A stretch of 64,000 nucleotides of DNA from Palsa-504 sp963769715 (GTDB taxonomy: Bacteria > Actinomycetota > Actinomycetes > Streptosporangiales > Streptosporangiaceae). The stretch spans positions 248,001 through 312,000 of the forward strand of contig CAVYNE010000006.1 of the NCBI GenBank assembly GCA_963769715.1. Direction: 5' to 3'. Below the pieces are notes generated by a model that saw only the letters and a list, made by a program, of their open reading frames with translations, made no database searches and had not been told where the DNA came from. A program made the translations under genes and the position numbers. Of this stretch, positions 26,692-35,527 are shown one piece after another. Numbering within the stretch: position 1 is the first letter of the stretch; each line of letters opens with the position of its first letter.

Positions 26692-27687
26692 TCAGGGCTG
26701 GCCCTGGACGGTGATCTTGTAGACGCTGGCCTGGTAGGTGCCGGCGTTGTCGGGGGGCAGCTTGGTGAACCAGATGAGCAGGTAGCGGACGTGCACCGGC
26801 GCGCTGAGCTGGAACTGCACCGTGCCGCCCGCGTTCGAGGCGCTCGCGACCTGGGGCAGCCACGTCGGGTCCGGCTTGCTCCCGGCGCGCAGCGCCAGAT
26901 CGGCACCGGAGTGGCTGACCAGCGAGAGGCGCACCGAGGAGACGGTGACCGGGTGGCCCATGTCAAGCAGCAGCCCCGTTCCGGCCTTCAGCTCCCCGAA
27001 CTGCGGGGTCGCGTACCACTGGCTAAACCAGGGCTGGGCCGGGTTCCCGCCGACGGCGAGCGCCGCCAGTTGAGGATTGTCGCCGTCGGCCGTACCGGCC
27101 GGACCGAACGCCGCCACGCTGGCCGGGGCCAGAGCCTGGGCCGCCACGGGACTTGCCGAGGGGGTGGTGCTCGCCGACGGAGTGGCGGCCGGGGACGCCT
27201 GGGCCGTGCTGGCCTGGCCGGCCGGGGTGCTGACTGGCCGGCCGGTACCGGCGGCACTTGGCGGGGAGGGACGCAGGCTGGTGGCGGCAGATGTGTGCCG
27301 GTCCCGGCCTACGCCGGAGACGAACTTGTAGCTGGCGAAGCCGAGGACCACTAGCACCAGCGCGGCCAGGAAAGCCGTCCAGCGCACTCGCCGCCGCTCG
27401 CGCTTGCGCAGCGGCATGCTCGGCTGGAACGCCTCCGCCGCCGTGATCTCCTTCGCGGATCGCCATGTCGAGTCGAACTCGTCAATCAGCGGCGAGGGAT
27501 CCTCCCCCACAGCGCGGGCGATGGCGCGGATATGGCCCCGCGCATAGAAGTCACCGCCGCACGCAGCGTAGTCATCCTGCTCTATACCCCGGATGATGGG
27601 CTCTGTGACACGGGTGCTGTGACTGACCTCGCCGACGGTCAGCCCAGCCCGGCGGCGGGCTGCGGCCAGCGTCGCGCCGATGCTCAC
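26692..27687 (-). CDS. RodZ-like helix-turn-helix membrane protein with C-terminal discoidin-like domain
   Basis: 331 residues. The N-terminal 75 residues are a HTH_25/RodZ-type domain (IGATLAAARRRAGLTVGEVSHSTRV ... DFYARGHIRAIARAVG). A basic stretch (RKRERRRVR), one transmembrane helix near 110-130 and a long Ala/Ser/Pro/Thr linker follow. The extracytoplasmic C-terminus (LDMGHPVTVSSVRLSLVSHSG to YQASVYKITVQG) reads like an F5/8C-type beta-sandwich. In RodZ proteins the cytoplasmic part contacts MreB; whether that holds here is unknown. It lies between purE and the toxin-antitoxin pair. Confidence 0.8.
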   Translation of the reverse strand: MSIGATLAAARRRAGLTVGEVSHSTRVTEPIIRGIEQDDYAACGGDFYARGHIRAIARAVGEDPSPLIDEFDSTWRSAKEITAAEAFQPSMPLRKRERRRVRWTAFLAALVLVVLGFASYKFVSGVGRDRHTSAATSLRPSPPSAAGTGRPVSTPAGQASTAQASPAATPSASTTPSASPVAAQALAPASVAAFGPAGTADGDNPQLAALAVGGNPAQPWFSQWYATPQFGELKAGTGLLLDMGHPVTVSSVRLSLVSHSGADLALRAGSKPDPTWLPQVASASNAGGTVQFQLSAPVHVRYLLIWFTKLPPDNAGTYQASVYKITVQGQP

Positions 27688-27818
27688 GCCCGCCTCCTAG
27701 CACCCCCAGGATGGATTCCCTTGTCTAAGGTTGCCGGGGGTTCGTACCCGCGTCCAGGTTCCGCTATCCAGGCAAGGCGGATATCCAGCCAGAAAAAGCC
27801 ACCTCGTTCGGCAGAAAA

Positions 27819-28328
27819 CTACGGCCGCCGGTCGCGCAGGGCGGCGCCCTTGGCGCGGGCCTGGTCCGCGAGGGCCGCGGCGAAGGAGACCAGCCTGGCG
27901 CGCAGCGCCGCGCCCTGCGGGCTGTCGGCGGCGCCGAGGATGCGGACGGCGAGCAGGCCGGCGTTACGGGCGCCGCCGACCGCGACGGTCGCGACCGGGA
28001 TGCCGGCCGGCATCTGGACGATCGAGAGCAGGGAGTCGAGCCCGCTCAGGTTGGCCAGCGGGACGGGCACGCCGATCACGGGCAGCGGCGTCACCGACGC
28101 CAGCATGCCGGGCAGATGGGCGGCGCCGCCGGCGCCGGCGATGATCACCCGCAGCCCGCGGCGTTCCGCCGACGAGCCGTACTCGATCATCTCGTGCGGC
28201 ATCCGGTGCGCGGATACCACGTCGGCCTCATAGGGGACGTCGAACTCTTCCAGGGCCTGCGCCGCGGCGCGCATCACCGGCCAGTCCGAATCGCTGCCCA
28301 TCACGATCCCCACCAGGGTGCTTCCCAT
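27819..28328 (-). CDS. purE: 5-(carboxyamino)imidazole ribonucleotide mutase
   Basis: Converts N5-CAIR to CAIR in purine synthesis. 169 residues, octameric family. The start has VGIVMGSDSDWPVM (substrate-binding SDSD), then VSAHRMPHEM with the conserved active-site His, and GAGGAAHLPGM. It is second in a purK-purE operon, six bases after purK. The C-terminal tail is ordinary for actinomycetes. Confidence 0.96.
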   Translation of the reverse strand: MGSTLVGIVMGSDSDWPVMRAAAQALEEFDVPYEADVVSAHRMPHEMIEYGSSAERRGLRVIIAGAGGAAHLPGMLASVTPLPVIGVPVPLANLSGLDSLLSIVQMPAGIPVATVAVGGARNAGLLAVRILGAADSPQGAALRARLVSFAAALADQARAKGAALRDRRP

Positions 28329-28334
28329 CTCGCC

Positions 28335-29558
28335 TCAGTCCCCGTCCTCTTTGCCCCAGCGGAGGTAGCTGGCGGCGCGGCGGGCCCGGTCCGCCAGTTC
28401 GGCCGGATCAGCGTGAACCCAGTCCTCGCGGTCTCCGGTCACCGTGACGTGGCCGATCTTGCGGCCCGGGCGAACTGGCTTGCCGTACATGTGCACCTTT
28501 ACGGCCGGGTCGGCGGCCATCACGTGGATGTACCTGTCGTAGACGTCCGCATCGTCGCCGCCGAGCACGTTGGCCATCACCGCGACCGGGGCGGCCATCG
28601 CCGGGGAGCCGAGCGGCAGGTCGAGGACCGCCCGCAGGTGCTGCTCGAACTGGGACGTGCGCGCCCCCTCGATGGTCCAGTGACCGCAGTTATGCGGGCG
28701 CATCGCGAGCTCGTTGACGAGCAGCCCGGACGGTGTCTCGAACATCTCCACCGCCAGCAGCCCGGTCACGCCGAGCTCGTCGGCGATCCGCAGGGCGAGC
28801 TCGGCGGCCTGCGCCGCCCGTCCGGGGGCCAGGCCGGGCGCGGGGGCAATCACCTCACGGCAGATGCCGTCCCGCTGGACCGTCTGCACCACCGGGTACA
28901 CCGCGCCCTGCCGGTGCGGTGAGCGTGCCGCCAGCACCGCGAGCTCGCGCTCGAACGCGATGTACTCCTCCGCGATCACATCGATGCCGTGCGCCAGCAC
29001 CGTCGCGGCGTCGGCCGCCGCGTCGCAGACCCACACGCCCTTGCCGTCGTAGCCGCCGCTGACGGCCTTGAGCACCACCGGCCAGGAGCCGTCCGCGAAC
29101 TCCTCGACCTCGGCGAGGGAGCGCACCGGCGCGAACCGGGGACAGGCCACGCCCAGCCCGGCCAGCCGCTCTCGCATGGCGAGCTTGTCCTGGGTGAAGC
29201 GCAGCGCCGCGGCGCCCGGCCTGACCTGGACACCATCGGTTTCGAGCGCGGCCAGGTGCGGGCCAGGCACGTGCTCGTGGTCGAATGTGAGCACGTCGCA
29301 TCCGGCCGCGAAGTCGCGCAGGTCAGCCAGCGAGCGGTAGTCGCCCAGCCAGGTCCCCGCCGCCACCTGGGCGGCGCTTTCTGCGGCCGAGCCGGCCAGG
29401 ACGCGGAAGCCGACGCCGAGGCCGGTGGCGGCCTGGCTGGTCATCCTGGCGAGCTGACCGCCGCCGACCATACCCACCACCGGGCCCACCACGGGCACCC
29501 CGGGCGGCGTGACGGGAGCCGAACGCGGCGGGAGGGGCGCATTCACGGAATCGGTCAC
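28335..29558 (-). CDS. purK: N5-carboxyaminoimidazole ribonucleotide synthase
   Basis: ATP-grasp ligase making N5-CAIR from AIR, bicarbonate and ATP; 407 residues. It shows VVGMVGGGQLARM at the N-terminal Rossmann part, the TFDHEHV motif, the ATP-grasp strand VVLKAVSGGYDGKGVWV, and NELAMRPHNCGHWTIEG near the metal site. It has about 20 extra N-terminal residues rich in Pro; an internal start near the second Val-Val-Gly is also possible. Divergent from a nucleobase permease across 163 bases. Confidence 0.95.
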   Translation of the reverse strand: MTDSVNAPLPPRSAPVTPPGVPVVGPVVGMVGGGQLARMTSQAATGLGVGFRVLAGSAAESAAQVAAGTWLGDYRSLADLRDFAAGCDVLTFDHEHVPGPHLAALETDGVQVRPGAAALRFTQDKLAMRERLAGLGVACPRFAPVRSLAEVEEFADGSWPVVLKAVSGGYDGKGVWVCDAAADAATVLAHGIDVIAEEYIAFERELAVLAARSPHRQGAVYPVVQTVQRDGICREVIAPAPGLAPGRAAQAAELALRIADELGVTGLLAVEMFETPSGLLVNELAMRPHNCGHWTIEGARTSQFEQHLRAVLDLPLGSPAMAAPVAVMANVLGGDDADVYDRYIHVMAADPAVKVHMYGKPVRPGRKIGHVTVTGDREDWVHADPAELADRARRAASYLRWGKEDGD

Positions 29559-29721
29559 GCTCCGTACCCTAAGGGACAGGCGCCCGTGCGGGCGGCCAGG
29601 ATGTAACGCAACTGTTTCGTCAGCGGCCCATGTTTTTCAGTCACGAAACATTGCTGCCTTTCGCTCCTGTTTTATAGGGGTAAAAGAATTATGGTCATGG
29701 GCCCACCGGAGGGAAACGCAG

Positions 29722-31152
29722 ATGGCGACACAGGATGACGTCACACACAGCGGCGGCGCCGGTCCGGGCGTGCTCGTCCGCGAGGGCAGTTACGGCACGC
29801 AGGTCATCGCGGTCGAGCCGGGCGGGGCGGAGTTCATCCCGCTGAACGAACGGCACGGCAAGCCGCTCCAGCTCTTCTGGACCTGGACCTCGCCGAACAT
29901 GGAGTTCGCCACGATCTTTGTCGGCGTGCTCGCGGTCGCGCTATTCGGTCTCAGCTTCTGGGAGGCCGCGCTCGCCCTCGTCCTGGGCAGCTTGATCGGC
30001 GGCATCACCCAGGGGATCCTGTCCCTGCGCGGTCCCAGGTACGGGGTGCCGCAGATGGTGCTGAGCCGGCTGGGGTTCGGCTACTGGGGCAACGCGCTGC
30101 CCGCCGGGCTGAACTCGGTCACGGCCGGGATCGGCTGGTTCGCGGTGAACAGCGTCAGCGGCGCCTTCGCGCTGAACGTGCTGACCCACCTGCCGCAGGT
30201 GCTCTGCCTGCTCATCATCGTGGTGGTGCAGGTGGTAGTGGCGTTCTTCGGCTACAACCTGGTGCACGTCTTCGAGCGGTACGCCTTCCCCGTCCTCACC
30301 GTCATTTTCCTGATCGCGGCCGGCGTCATCTTGAGCAAGGCCCACCCGGGCGCGCACCACAGCACCGCCCCCGGCGCGTTCCTGCTGGCGTTCGGCGCCT
30401 CCTTCGGGTACGCGGTGGGCTGGAACCCGTACGCCTCTGACTACACCCGGTACTTCAAGCCGGAGACGAGCAAGGCCGCGATCGCCTGGTGGTCCGGGCT
30501 CGGCCTGTTCCTGTCCTGCGCGCTGCTCGAGATCGTCGGCGCGGCGGCCGCCACCATCATCAGCCCGGCCGCTGCGCTGGGCAGCAACCCGACCGGCGCC
30601 TTCACCGGGCTGCTGGCCAAGCCGCTGGCCGACCTCACGCTGCTGGCCATCGCGCTCGGCGCCGTCTCGGCGAACGTGCTCAACATCTACTCCGGCGCGC
30701 TGTCGTTCACCGCGATCGGCATCAAGCTGCCGCTCTCGCTGCGCCGCGCGATCGTGGCGCTCGGGTTCGGCACCATCGGGTTCTTCCTGGCCTGGAGCGG
30801 GCTGCACAACGCGGGCTCCGACTACGAGAACTTCCTGCTGATCATCGCGTACTGGATCGCCCCCTGGCTCGCCGTCTACTTCTGCGACCTGCTGCTGCGG
30901 CGCAACCCGGACGAGACGCTGCTGTTCACGCCTAAGCACAAGAACTGGGCCGGGCCGGTCGCCATGCTGGCCGGGATGGGCATCTCGATCTGGCTGTTCT
31001 CGAACCAGGCCAAGTACGTGGGGGTCGTGCCGAAGCACGTGCCTTCCGTCGGAGACCTGACCTTCGAGGTCGGGTTCCTGATCACGGCCGTGGTGTACCT
31101 GGGCTGGCATCTTATCGCCGGGACCGGGCGGGAGAGCACGGTCAGCGCCTGA
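29722..31152 (+). CDS. NCS1-family purine/cytosine permease
   Basis: 476-residue integral membrane symporter with about 12 helices. ATG 29722 follows a GGAGGGA ribosome site; the frame is open further to 29509 but without a start signal. Typical features: the NxEF-like SPNMEFATIFVG in helix 1, GPRYGVPQMVLSR, and helix 6-8 region GYAVGWNPYASDYTRYF. Divergence from purK/purE suggests nucleobase salvage, likely cytosine or a purine. A 14-nt tandem repeat begins at its stop. Confidence 0.88.
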   Translation: MATQDDVTHSGGAGPGVLVREGSYGTQVIAVEPGGAEFIPLNERHGKPLQLFWTWTSPNMEFATIFVGVLAVALFGLSFWEAALALVLGSLIGGITQGILSLRGPRYGVPQMVLSRLGFGYWGNALPAGLNSVTAGIGWFAVNSVSGAFALNVLTHLPQVLCLLIIVVVQVVVAFFGYNLVHVFERYAFPVLTVIFLIAAGVILSKAHPGAHHSTAPGAFLLAFGASFGYAVGWNPYASDYTRYFKPETSKAAIAWWSGLGLFLSCALLEIVGAAAATIISPAAALGSNPTGAFTGLLAKPLADLTLLAIALGAVSANVLNIYSGALSFTAIGIKLPLSLRRAIVALGFGTIGFFLAWSGLHNAGSDYENFLLIIAYWIAPWLAVYFCDLLLRRNPDETLLFTPKHKNWAGPVAMLAGMGISIWLFSNQAKYVGVVPKHVPSVGDLTFEVGFLITAVVYLGWHLIAGTGRESTVSA

Positions 31153-31153
31153 C

Positions 31154-31209
31154 GGTCAGCGGCTGGCGATCAGCGGCCGGCGGTCAGCGGCCGGCGGTCA
31201 GCGGCCGGG
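31154..31209 (+). repeat. Four 14-nt tandem repeats at the permease 3' end
   Basis: Units of GGTCAGCGGCCGGC type at 31154, 31168, 31182 and 31196 with one or two differences. The last codons of the permease (ACGGTCAGCGCCTGA) look like a degenerate zeroth unit. They share the GGTCAGCGG core with the array at 63502-63565. Confidence 0.8.
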
Positions 31210-31403
31210 GCCGGTCAGCCGGCACCAGCGGCCGACCACCGGCATTTGCCCGGACCGCGAAATGTGTGGCGTTTCATACCCTCGTCTCAGGGGAAGGCGG
31301 AGTCGGCACCGAGGCGTGGCCGGTAGCATGTGCGGGTCTCGTCTGGAACCTGTACGGGGGGTCGCGCAGGCCGCATAATGCCGTCCCGAAAGGACCTTTG
31401 CGT

Positions 31404-32063
31404 ATGCCCAGGATGGTCAGCCTTCGTAAGCGCTTCGCCGAACTGATCCCTGAGCTCGCGAAATTTGGCGTGGTCGGCCTGATCGGATCGGTCATCGACC
31501 TGGGCGGCGCGGCCTACCTGCACGGCGCCGTCGGTGTCGGGCCCATGGTTTCCAAGGGCCTGTCCATCACCGCGGCCACCGTGGTTACCTACCTCGGCAG
31601 CCGGTTCTGGACCTTCAGGCACCGGGTCAACCAGGCGCTGCTGCGCGAGGGAGCCCTATTCGTCGCGTTGAACATCGTCGGCCTGGCCATCGCCGAGTGC
31701 GTTATCGCGGTCGTAACCTACGGGCTCGACATGAAGGGCACGCTGGCCTACAACGCGGCCAGCGTGGTCGGAACCGGGTTCGGCACGATCTTCCGGTACT
31801 TCTCGTACAAGAAGTGGGTGTTCCTGGCCGGTGCTCCTGGAGCCGCTGTGGCCGCCGGGGAAGCCGCGGTATCCGGGATAGTCGACGCTGCGGATACCAG
31901 CGAGGAAGCGGCGTTGCGGGCCGGGGCGATCGACGGACACCGGGCCCCGCACCAGCGCGGGCACAGGTACGAGCCGTCCGGCGAACAGCCGGAGCCGTCG
32001 CGCGAGCGCGGGTACGGGCCGCCGTGGGAGCTCCTCGACCCGGCGGACGCCCCGCGCCGTTAG
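31404..32063 (+). CDS. GtrA-family membrane protein
   Basis: 219 residues. ATG 31404 follows GAAAGGA. The GtrA domain has four transmembrane helices (LAKFGVVGLIGSVIDLGG; the TYLGSRFWTF motif before helix 3; FRYFSYKKWVF after helix 4). The C-terminal 70 residues are a hydrophilic, low-complexity tail rich in Pro, Arg and Glu. Family members are thought to help flip or handle polyprenyl-linked sugars for cell-envelope glycans. The downstream convergent histidine kinase ends 13 bases away. Confidence 0.9.
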   Translation: MPRMVSLRKRFAELIPELAKFGVVGLIGSVIDLGGAAYLHGAVGVGPMVSKGLSITAATVVTYLGSRFWTFRHRVNQALLREGALFVALNIVGLAIAECVIAVVTYGLDMKGTLAYNAASVVGTGFGTIFRYFSYKKWVFLAGAPGAAVAAGEAAVSGIVDAADTSEEAALRAGAIDGHRAPHQRGHRYEPSGEQPEPSRERGYGPPWELLDPADAPRR

Positions 32064-32075
32064 CCCGCGCCGGCG

Positions 32076-33080
32076 TTACGCGGGGCCGCGGACCGGCTGG
32101 GTGCCCGTCTGGAGCGGGTGCCTGGGCAGGAAGACCGCGAAGGTGGCGGGCTTCGCCTTGACCAGCACCACCCGGCCGCCGTCCGCCGCCGCCATCGTCC
32201 GCGCCAGCGCCAACCCGAGCCCGGTCCCCTCGGGACGGCCGCTGACGCTCCGCTCGAAGATCCGCGACACCAGTTCCGGCGGGACACCCTTGCCCTCATC
32301 CCTGACCTCGATCATGACCGAACGGGTGGTCTGCCAGGTCTGCAAGGTCACCGTTCCGCCGCCGTGCATGAGCGCGTTATCCAGCAGCGTGGCGAGCACC
32401 TGGGCCAGCCCGCCCGGGGTGAAGTGGGCCTGCAGGCCGCGCACGCCGATCACCACGAGCTTGCGATGCACCCGGCGGAAGGCCGGCTCCCACTCGATCA
32501 CCTGCTGCTGCACGATCTCGTCGATGCCGGTCAGGGCGGCCGAAGCCGCGGTCGCCCGCCGGGCCGGGCTGAGCAGCTGGGTCACCACGTCGGCCAGGCG
32601 CTCGGCCTGAGTGAGGGCGGCACTGCCTTCCTCCCGGACCACCTCGGGGTCGTCCGCCGCCGCGATCATCTCTTCCAGCCGCATCGACAAGGCGGTCAGC
32701 GGGGTGCGCAGCTGATGCGAGGCGTCCACCGCGAGCTCACGATCCGCGGCGAGCAGGCTGCTGAGCCTGCGCGCGGATGTGTCGAGCCCGTCGGCCACCT
32801 GGTCGAGGTCGGCCACCCCGTACCTGCGGCCGAGCGGGCGCGGGTCACCCGCCCCAAGCCGCGCGGCCGCCTCGGCGAGTTCCTCGACCGGCCGGGCCAG
32901 CCGACTCGCGAGCACGGCCGTCAGCCAGCCGGCTAGCGCGGCCGCCGCGACCATCAGCGCGGCGATCACCGCCAGTGCGGCCGCCCCGCGGCCGGCGTCG
33001 ACTACCAGGGCGGGCACGCCCACGACGAGGACGGCGATGACCGCGACGGCAAAACTCGAGAACCACAGCCTCTTGCGCAT
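32076..33080 (-). CDS. Sensor histidine kinase
   Basis: 334 residues with two N-terminal transmembrane helices separated by only about five residues, so almost no outside sensor domain. A HAMP-like linker (LARPVEELAEAAARLGAGD) leads to the phospho-acceptor His in ASHQLRTPLTALSMR, then the ATP lid: N-box-like TLLDNALMHGGG, RDEGKGVPPE, and GTGLGLALARTM. It is downstream of the response regulator in the same operon, with a hairpin in the 55-base gap. A short loop suggests sensing within the membrane or by a partner. Confidence 0.93.
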   Translation of the reverse strand: MRKRLWFSSFAVAVIAVLVVGVPALVVDAGRGAAALAVIAALMVAAAALAGWLTAVLASRLARPVEELAEAAARLGAGDPRPLGRRYGVADLDQVADGLDTSARRLSSLLAADRELAVDASHQLRTPLTALSMRLEEMIAAADDPEVVREEGSAALTQAERLADVVTQLLSPARRATAASAALTGIDEIVQQQVIEWEPAFRRVHRKLVVIGVRGLQAHFTPGGLAQVLATLLDNALMHGGGTVTLQTWQTTRSVMIEVRDEGKGVPPELVSRIFERSVSGRPEGTGLGLALARTMAAADGGRVVLVKAKPATFAVFLPRHPLQTGTQPVRGPA

Positions 33081-33086
33081 CGGTTA

Positions 33087-33120
33087 CCCCACGGCGAGCC
33101 CCGGGGACCACGCCGTGGGG
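33087..33120 (-). other. Intercistronic hairpin between response regulator and kinase
   Basis: CCCCACGGCG and CGCCGTGGGG form a perfect 10-bp stem with a 14-base loop. It lies after the regulator stop (33136) and before the kinase start (33080), so it could attenuate kinase expression or stabilise the upstream mRNA. Confidence 0.6.
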
Positions 33121-33135
33121 CTCGTCTCGGTACGG

Positions 33136-33807
33136 TCAGTCGCCGCGCTCAAAGCGGAACCCGACGCCGCGGACCGTGGTGATGTACCTGGGGCTGTGCG
33201 CGTCGTCGCCGAGCTTGCGGCGCAGCCAGGAAATGTGCATGTCGAGCGTCTTGGTCGACGTCCACCACTTCGCGTCCCAGACCTCGCGCATGATCTGCTC
33301 ACGGGTGACCACCTTGCCCGCGTCGCGCAGCAGGATCCAGAGCAGGTCGAATTCCTTAGTGGTCAGGTCGAGCTCGGTATCGCCGTGCCAGGCCCGCCGG
33401 GCATCCGGGTCGATCCGCACGCCCAAGGCGGCCGAGCCCTCCGCCGTTCCTCGCCGCAGCAGGGCCCGGACCCGGGCCAGCAGTTCGGCCAGCCGGAACG
33501 GCTTGGTGACGTAGTCGTCGGCGCCCGCGTCCAGGCCGACCACCGTGTCCACCTCGTCGGCCCGCGCGGTGAGGATCAGCACGGGCACGGCGTACCCGCC
33601 GGCCCGGACCCGGCGGCACACCTCGAGCCCGTCGAGTTCGGGCAGGCCGATGTCGAGCAAGATCAGGTCGACACCCTCCCCCAGCGCCCGGTCGAGCGTG
33701 GTAGGCCCGTCCGCCGTGACGTCCACCTCGTATCCCTCCCGGCGTAGCGCGCGGGACAGGGGTTCGGAGATCGAGGTGTCGTCCTCGGCGAGCAGCACGC
33801 GAGTCAT
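33136..33807 (-). CDS. OmpR/PhoB-family response regulator
   Basis: 223 residues. ATG 33807 opens MTRVLLAEDDTSISEPLSRAL with the acidic pocket (Glu-Asp-Asp); the phosphorylation Asp is in LILLDIGLPELDG; the switch Thr in LTARADE and the Lys in DYVTKPF are present. The C-terminal winged helix contains LTTKEFDLLWILL, TSTKTLDMHISWLRRKLG and the final TVRGVGFRFE hairpin. Three TTTAC-type repeats lie immediately upstream and may be its own binding site. The kinase gene follows. Confidence 0.95.
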   Translation of the reverse strand: MTRVLLAEDDTSISEPLSRALRREGYEVDVTADGPTTLDRALGEGVDLILLDIGLPELDGLEVCRRVRAGGYAVPVLILTARADEVDTVVGLDAGADDYVTKPFRLAELLARVRALLRRGTAEGSAALGVRIDPDARRAWHGDTELDLTTKEFDLLWILLRDAGKVVTREQIMREVWDAKWWTSTKTLDMHISWLRRKLGDDAHSPRYITTVRGVGFRFERGD

Positions 33808-33809
33808 GA

Positions 33810-33832
33810 GTAAATAGTAAAGGAACGGTAAA
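33810..33832 (-). promoter_or_regulatory. Three TTTAC direct repeats upstream of the response regulator
   Basis: Seen on the plus strand as GTAAA at 33810, 33817 and 33828; two are 11 bases apart, the helical spacing OmpR-type dimers use. The region is A/T-rich against its surroundings and could also hold the -10 element. Confidence 0.4.
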
Positions 33833-33889
33833 AACTTGGGGAGCCGGTAAGGCCGGCCTACGGCGGATGGCGCGGCGGAGCCGCGATCT

Positions 33890-34000
33890 CGCGGCCCGCG
33901 AGGGGCCTCCTGGCCCCTCCGGCCGCGCGATACTACGGCGGGCACCGCAGCCGGGGCGCGGGAGCGCAGCGGGGGGTTCCGGGGGGTCGTCCCCCCGGGC
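33890..34000 (+). repeat. Dispersed two-hairpin intergenic element, copy 1
   Basis: 111 bases matching the reverse complement of 63407-63504. Order: CGCGGCCCGCG; hairpin 1 (AGGGGCC/TCCT/GGCCCCT, 33901-33918); a conserved CGGCCGCGCG-TACTACGG core; a variable arm; then GGGGGTTCC and hairpin 2 (CCGGGGGG/TCGT/CCCCCCGG, 33979-33998). It lies between the carboxylase stop and the response regulator promoter. Confidence 0.75.
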
Positions 34001-34009
34001 CAGCACCGC

Positions 34010-35527
34010 TCAGGCGGGGCTGATCCCGTGGCGGCGGCGCGGGGGCGTCCGGTCCTTGCCACGCGCGGCGGCAAAGCGGCGGACCAGTTCGTCCCGCAGG
34101 TCTTCGGGCTCCACGATGTTGTCCACGACCAGTTCGGAGGCTAGCCGCAGGATGTCTATGTCGCGCTCGTATTCGCGGCGCAGCCGACCGGTTTCGGCCT
34201 GTCGGTCCTGCTCATCGGCGATCTGCTCGAGCTTGCCCGCATAGACCGCGTTCACCGCGGCCTCCGCGCCCATGACCGCGATCTTCGCGGTCGGCAGCGC
34301 CAGCGTCGCGTCCGGTTCGAAACCGGGGCCCGCCATCGCGTAGAGACCCGCGCCGTACGCCTTCCGGACCACGACGCAGATCTTCGGCACGGTAGCGTCG
34401 GACATCGCCGCGATCATCTTCGCGCCGTGCCTGATGATTCCCTGCCGCTCCACGGCGGTGCCGACCATGAAGCCGGGCACGTCCGCGAGGAACAGCAGCG
34501 GGATCCCGAACGCGTCGCAGACCTGCATGAACCGGGCCGCCTTGTCCGCCGAGTCGACGAACAGCACCCCGCCCTTGAACATGGGGTTGTTCGCGACCAC
34601 GCCGATGACCTGGCCGGCCAGCCGGGCGAAGCCGGTGACGACCTCCCTGGCCCACAAGGCGTGGATCTCGAAGAACGAGTCCTCGTCCACCAGGCCGCGG
34701 ACGTAGCGGCGCATGTCGAACGCCTGGCGCTCGCTAGCTGGGACCAGTGCCCGCAGGTCGGCCGGCTTCGGCTCGCGGGCCTGCGCCAGCGGCGGCGGCT
34801 GGTCCCAGTTCTGCGGCAGGTAGGACAGATAGGTCCGAACCGCGTCGAGCGCATCCTGCTCGGTCGCGGCCAGGAAATGCCCGCTGCCCGACACCGTGCA
34901 GTGCAGCCGGGCGCCGCCCATCTCCTCCAGGGTGGTCTTCTCGCTGACCACCATCTCGACCATCCGGGGGCTGCCCAGGTACATCGAGGCGTTGCCGTCC
35001 ACCATGGCGGTGAAGTCGCAGAACGCCGGGATGTACGCGCCGCCGGCCGCCGACGGCCCGAACAGCGCGCAGACCTGCGGGATCGAGCCGGAGGCCCGGA
35101 TCTGGGTACGGAAGATCCGCCCGGCGCCGCGGCGGCCGGGGAACATCTCCACCTGGTCGGTGATCCTCGCGCCGGCCGAGTCGACCAGGTAGATCATCGG
35201 GATGCCGACGTCGTAGGCCTTCTCGATGATCCGGATGATCTTCTCTACGGTGCGGGCGCCCCACGACCCGGCCTTGACGGTGGAATCGTTCGCCATCAGC
35301 GCGACCGGTCGGCCGCCGATGGCCGCCGTCCCGGTGACCACGCCGTCGGCGGGCAGGCCGTCCGCCAGGGCGTTGGCGTACCGGCCGTCTTCGGTGAAGC
35401 TGCCCGCGTCGGCGAGAACGGCGATCCGCTCCCGCGCGAACAGTTTGCCCCGCGCCGCGGCCGCCTCGTGGTAGCGGGCAGCCCCGCCGCGCTCGATGGT
35501 CTCGCGGAGCTCAGCGAAATCGGTCAT
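34010..35527 (-). CDS. Acyl-CoA carboxylase beta subunit, methylcrotonyl-CoA-carboxylase type
   Basis: 505-residue carboxyltransferase that moves CO2 from biotin to an acyl-CoA. It has the crotonase-like N-domain with YLVDSAGARITDQVEMFPGRRGAGRIF and GPSAAGGAYIPAFCDF, and the C-domain with FLADVPGFMVGTAVERQGIIRHGAKMI and GAGLYAMAGP. It ends RRRHGISPA, usual for this family. Its start overlaps the HMG-CoA lyase stop (ATGA), and the lyase is the last leucine-degradation enzyme, so methylcrotonyl-CoA is the likely substrate (inference). No biotin-carrying alpha subunit is next to it. Confidence 0.88.
   Translation of the reverse strand: MTDFAELRETIERGGAARYHEAAAARGKLFARERIAVLADAGSFTEDGRYANALADGLPADGVVTGTAAIGGRPVALMANDSTVKAGSWGARTVEKIIRIIEKAYDVGIPMIYLVDSAGARITDQVEMFPGRRGAGRIFRTQIRASGSIPQVCALFGPSAAGGAYIPAFCDFTAMVDGNASMYLGSPRMVEMVVSEKTTLEEMGGARLHCTVSGSGHFLAATEQDALDAVRTYLSYLPQNWDQPPPLAQAREPKPADLRALVPASERQAFDMRRYVRGLVDEDSFFEIHALWAREVVTGFARLAGQVIGVVANNPMFKGGVLFVDSADKAARFMQVCDAFGIPLLFLADVPGFMVGTAVERQGIIRHGAKMIAAMSDATVPKICVVVRKAYGAGLYAMAGPGFEPDATLALPTAKIAVMGAEAAVNAVYAGKLEQIADEQDRQAETGRLRREYERDIDILRLASELVVDNIVEPEDLRDELVRRFAAARGKDRTPPRRRHGISPA

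Noticed and set aside
31154..31209. Possible CRISPR array
   Set aside because: Units are 14 nt, contiguous, without spacers and no cas genes; the same applies to 63502-63565.
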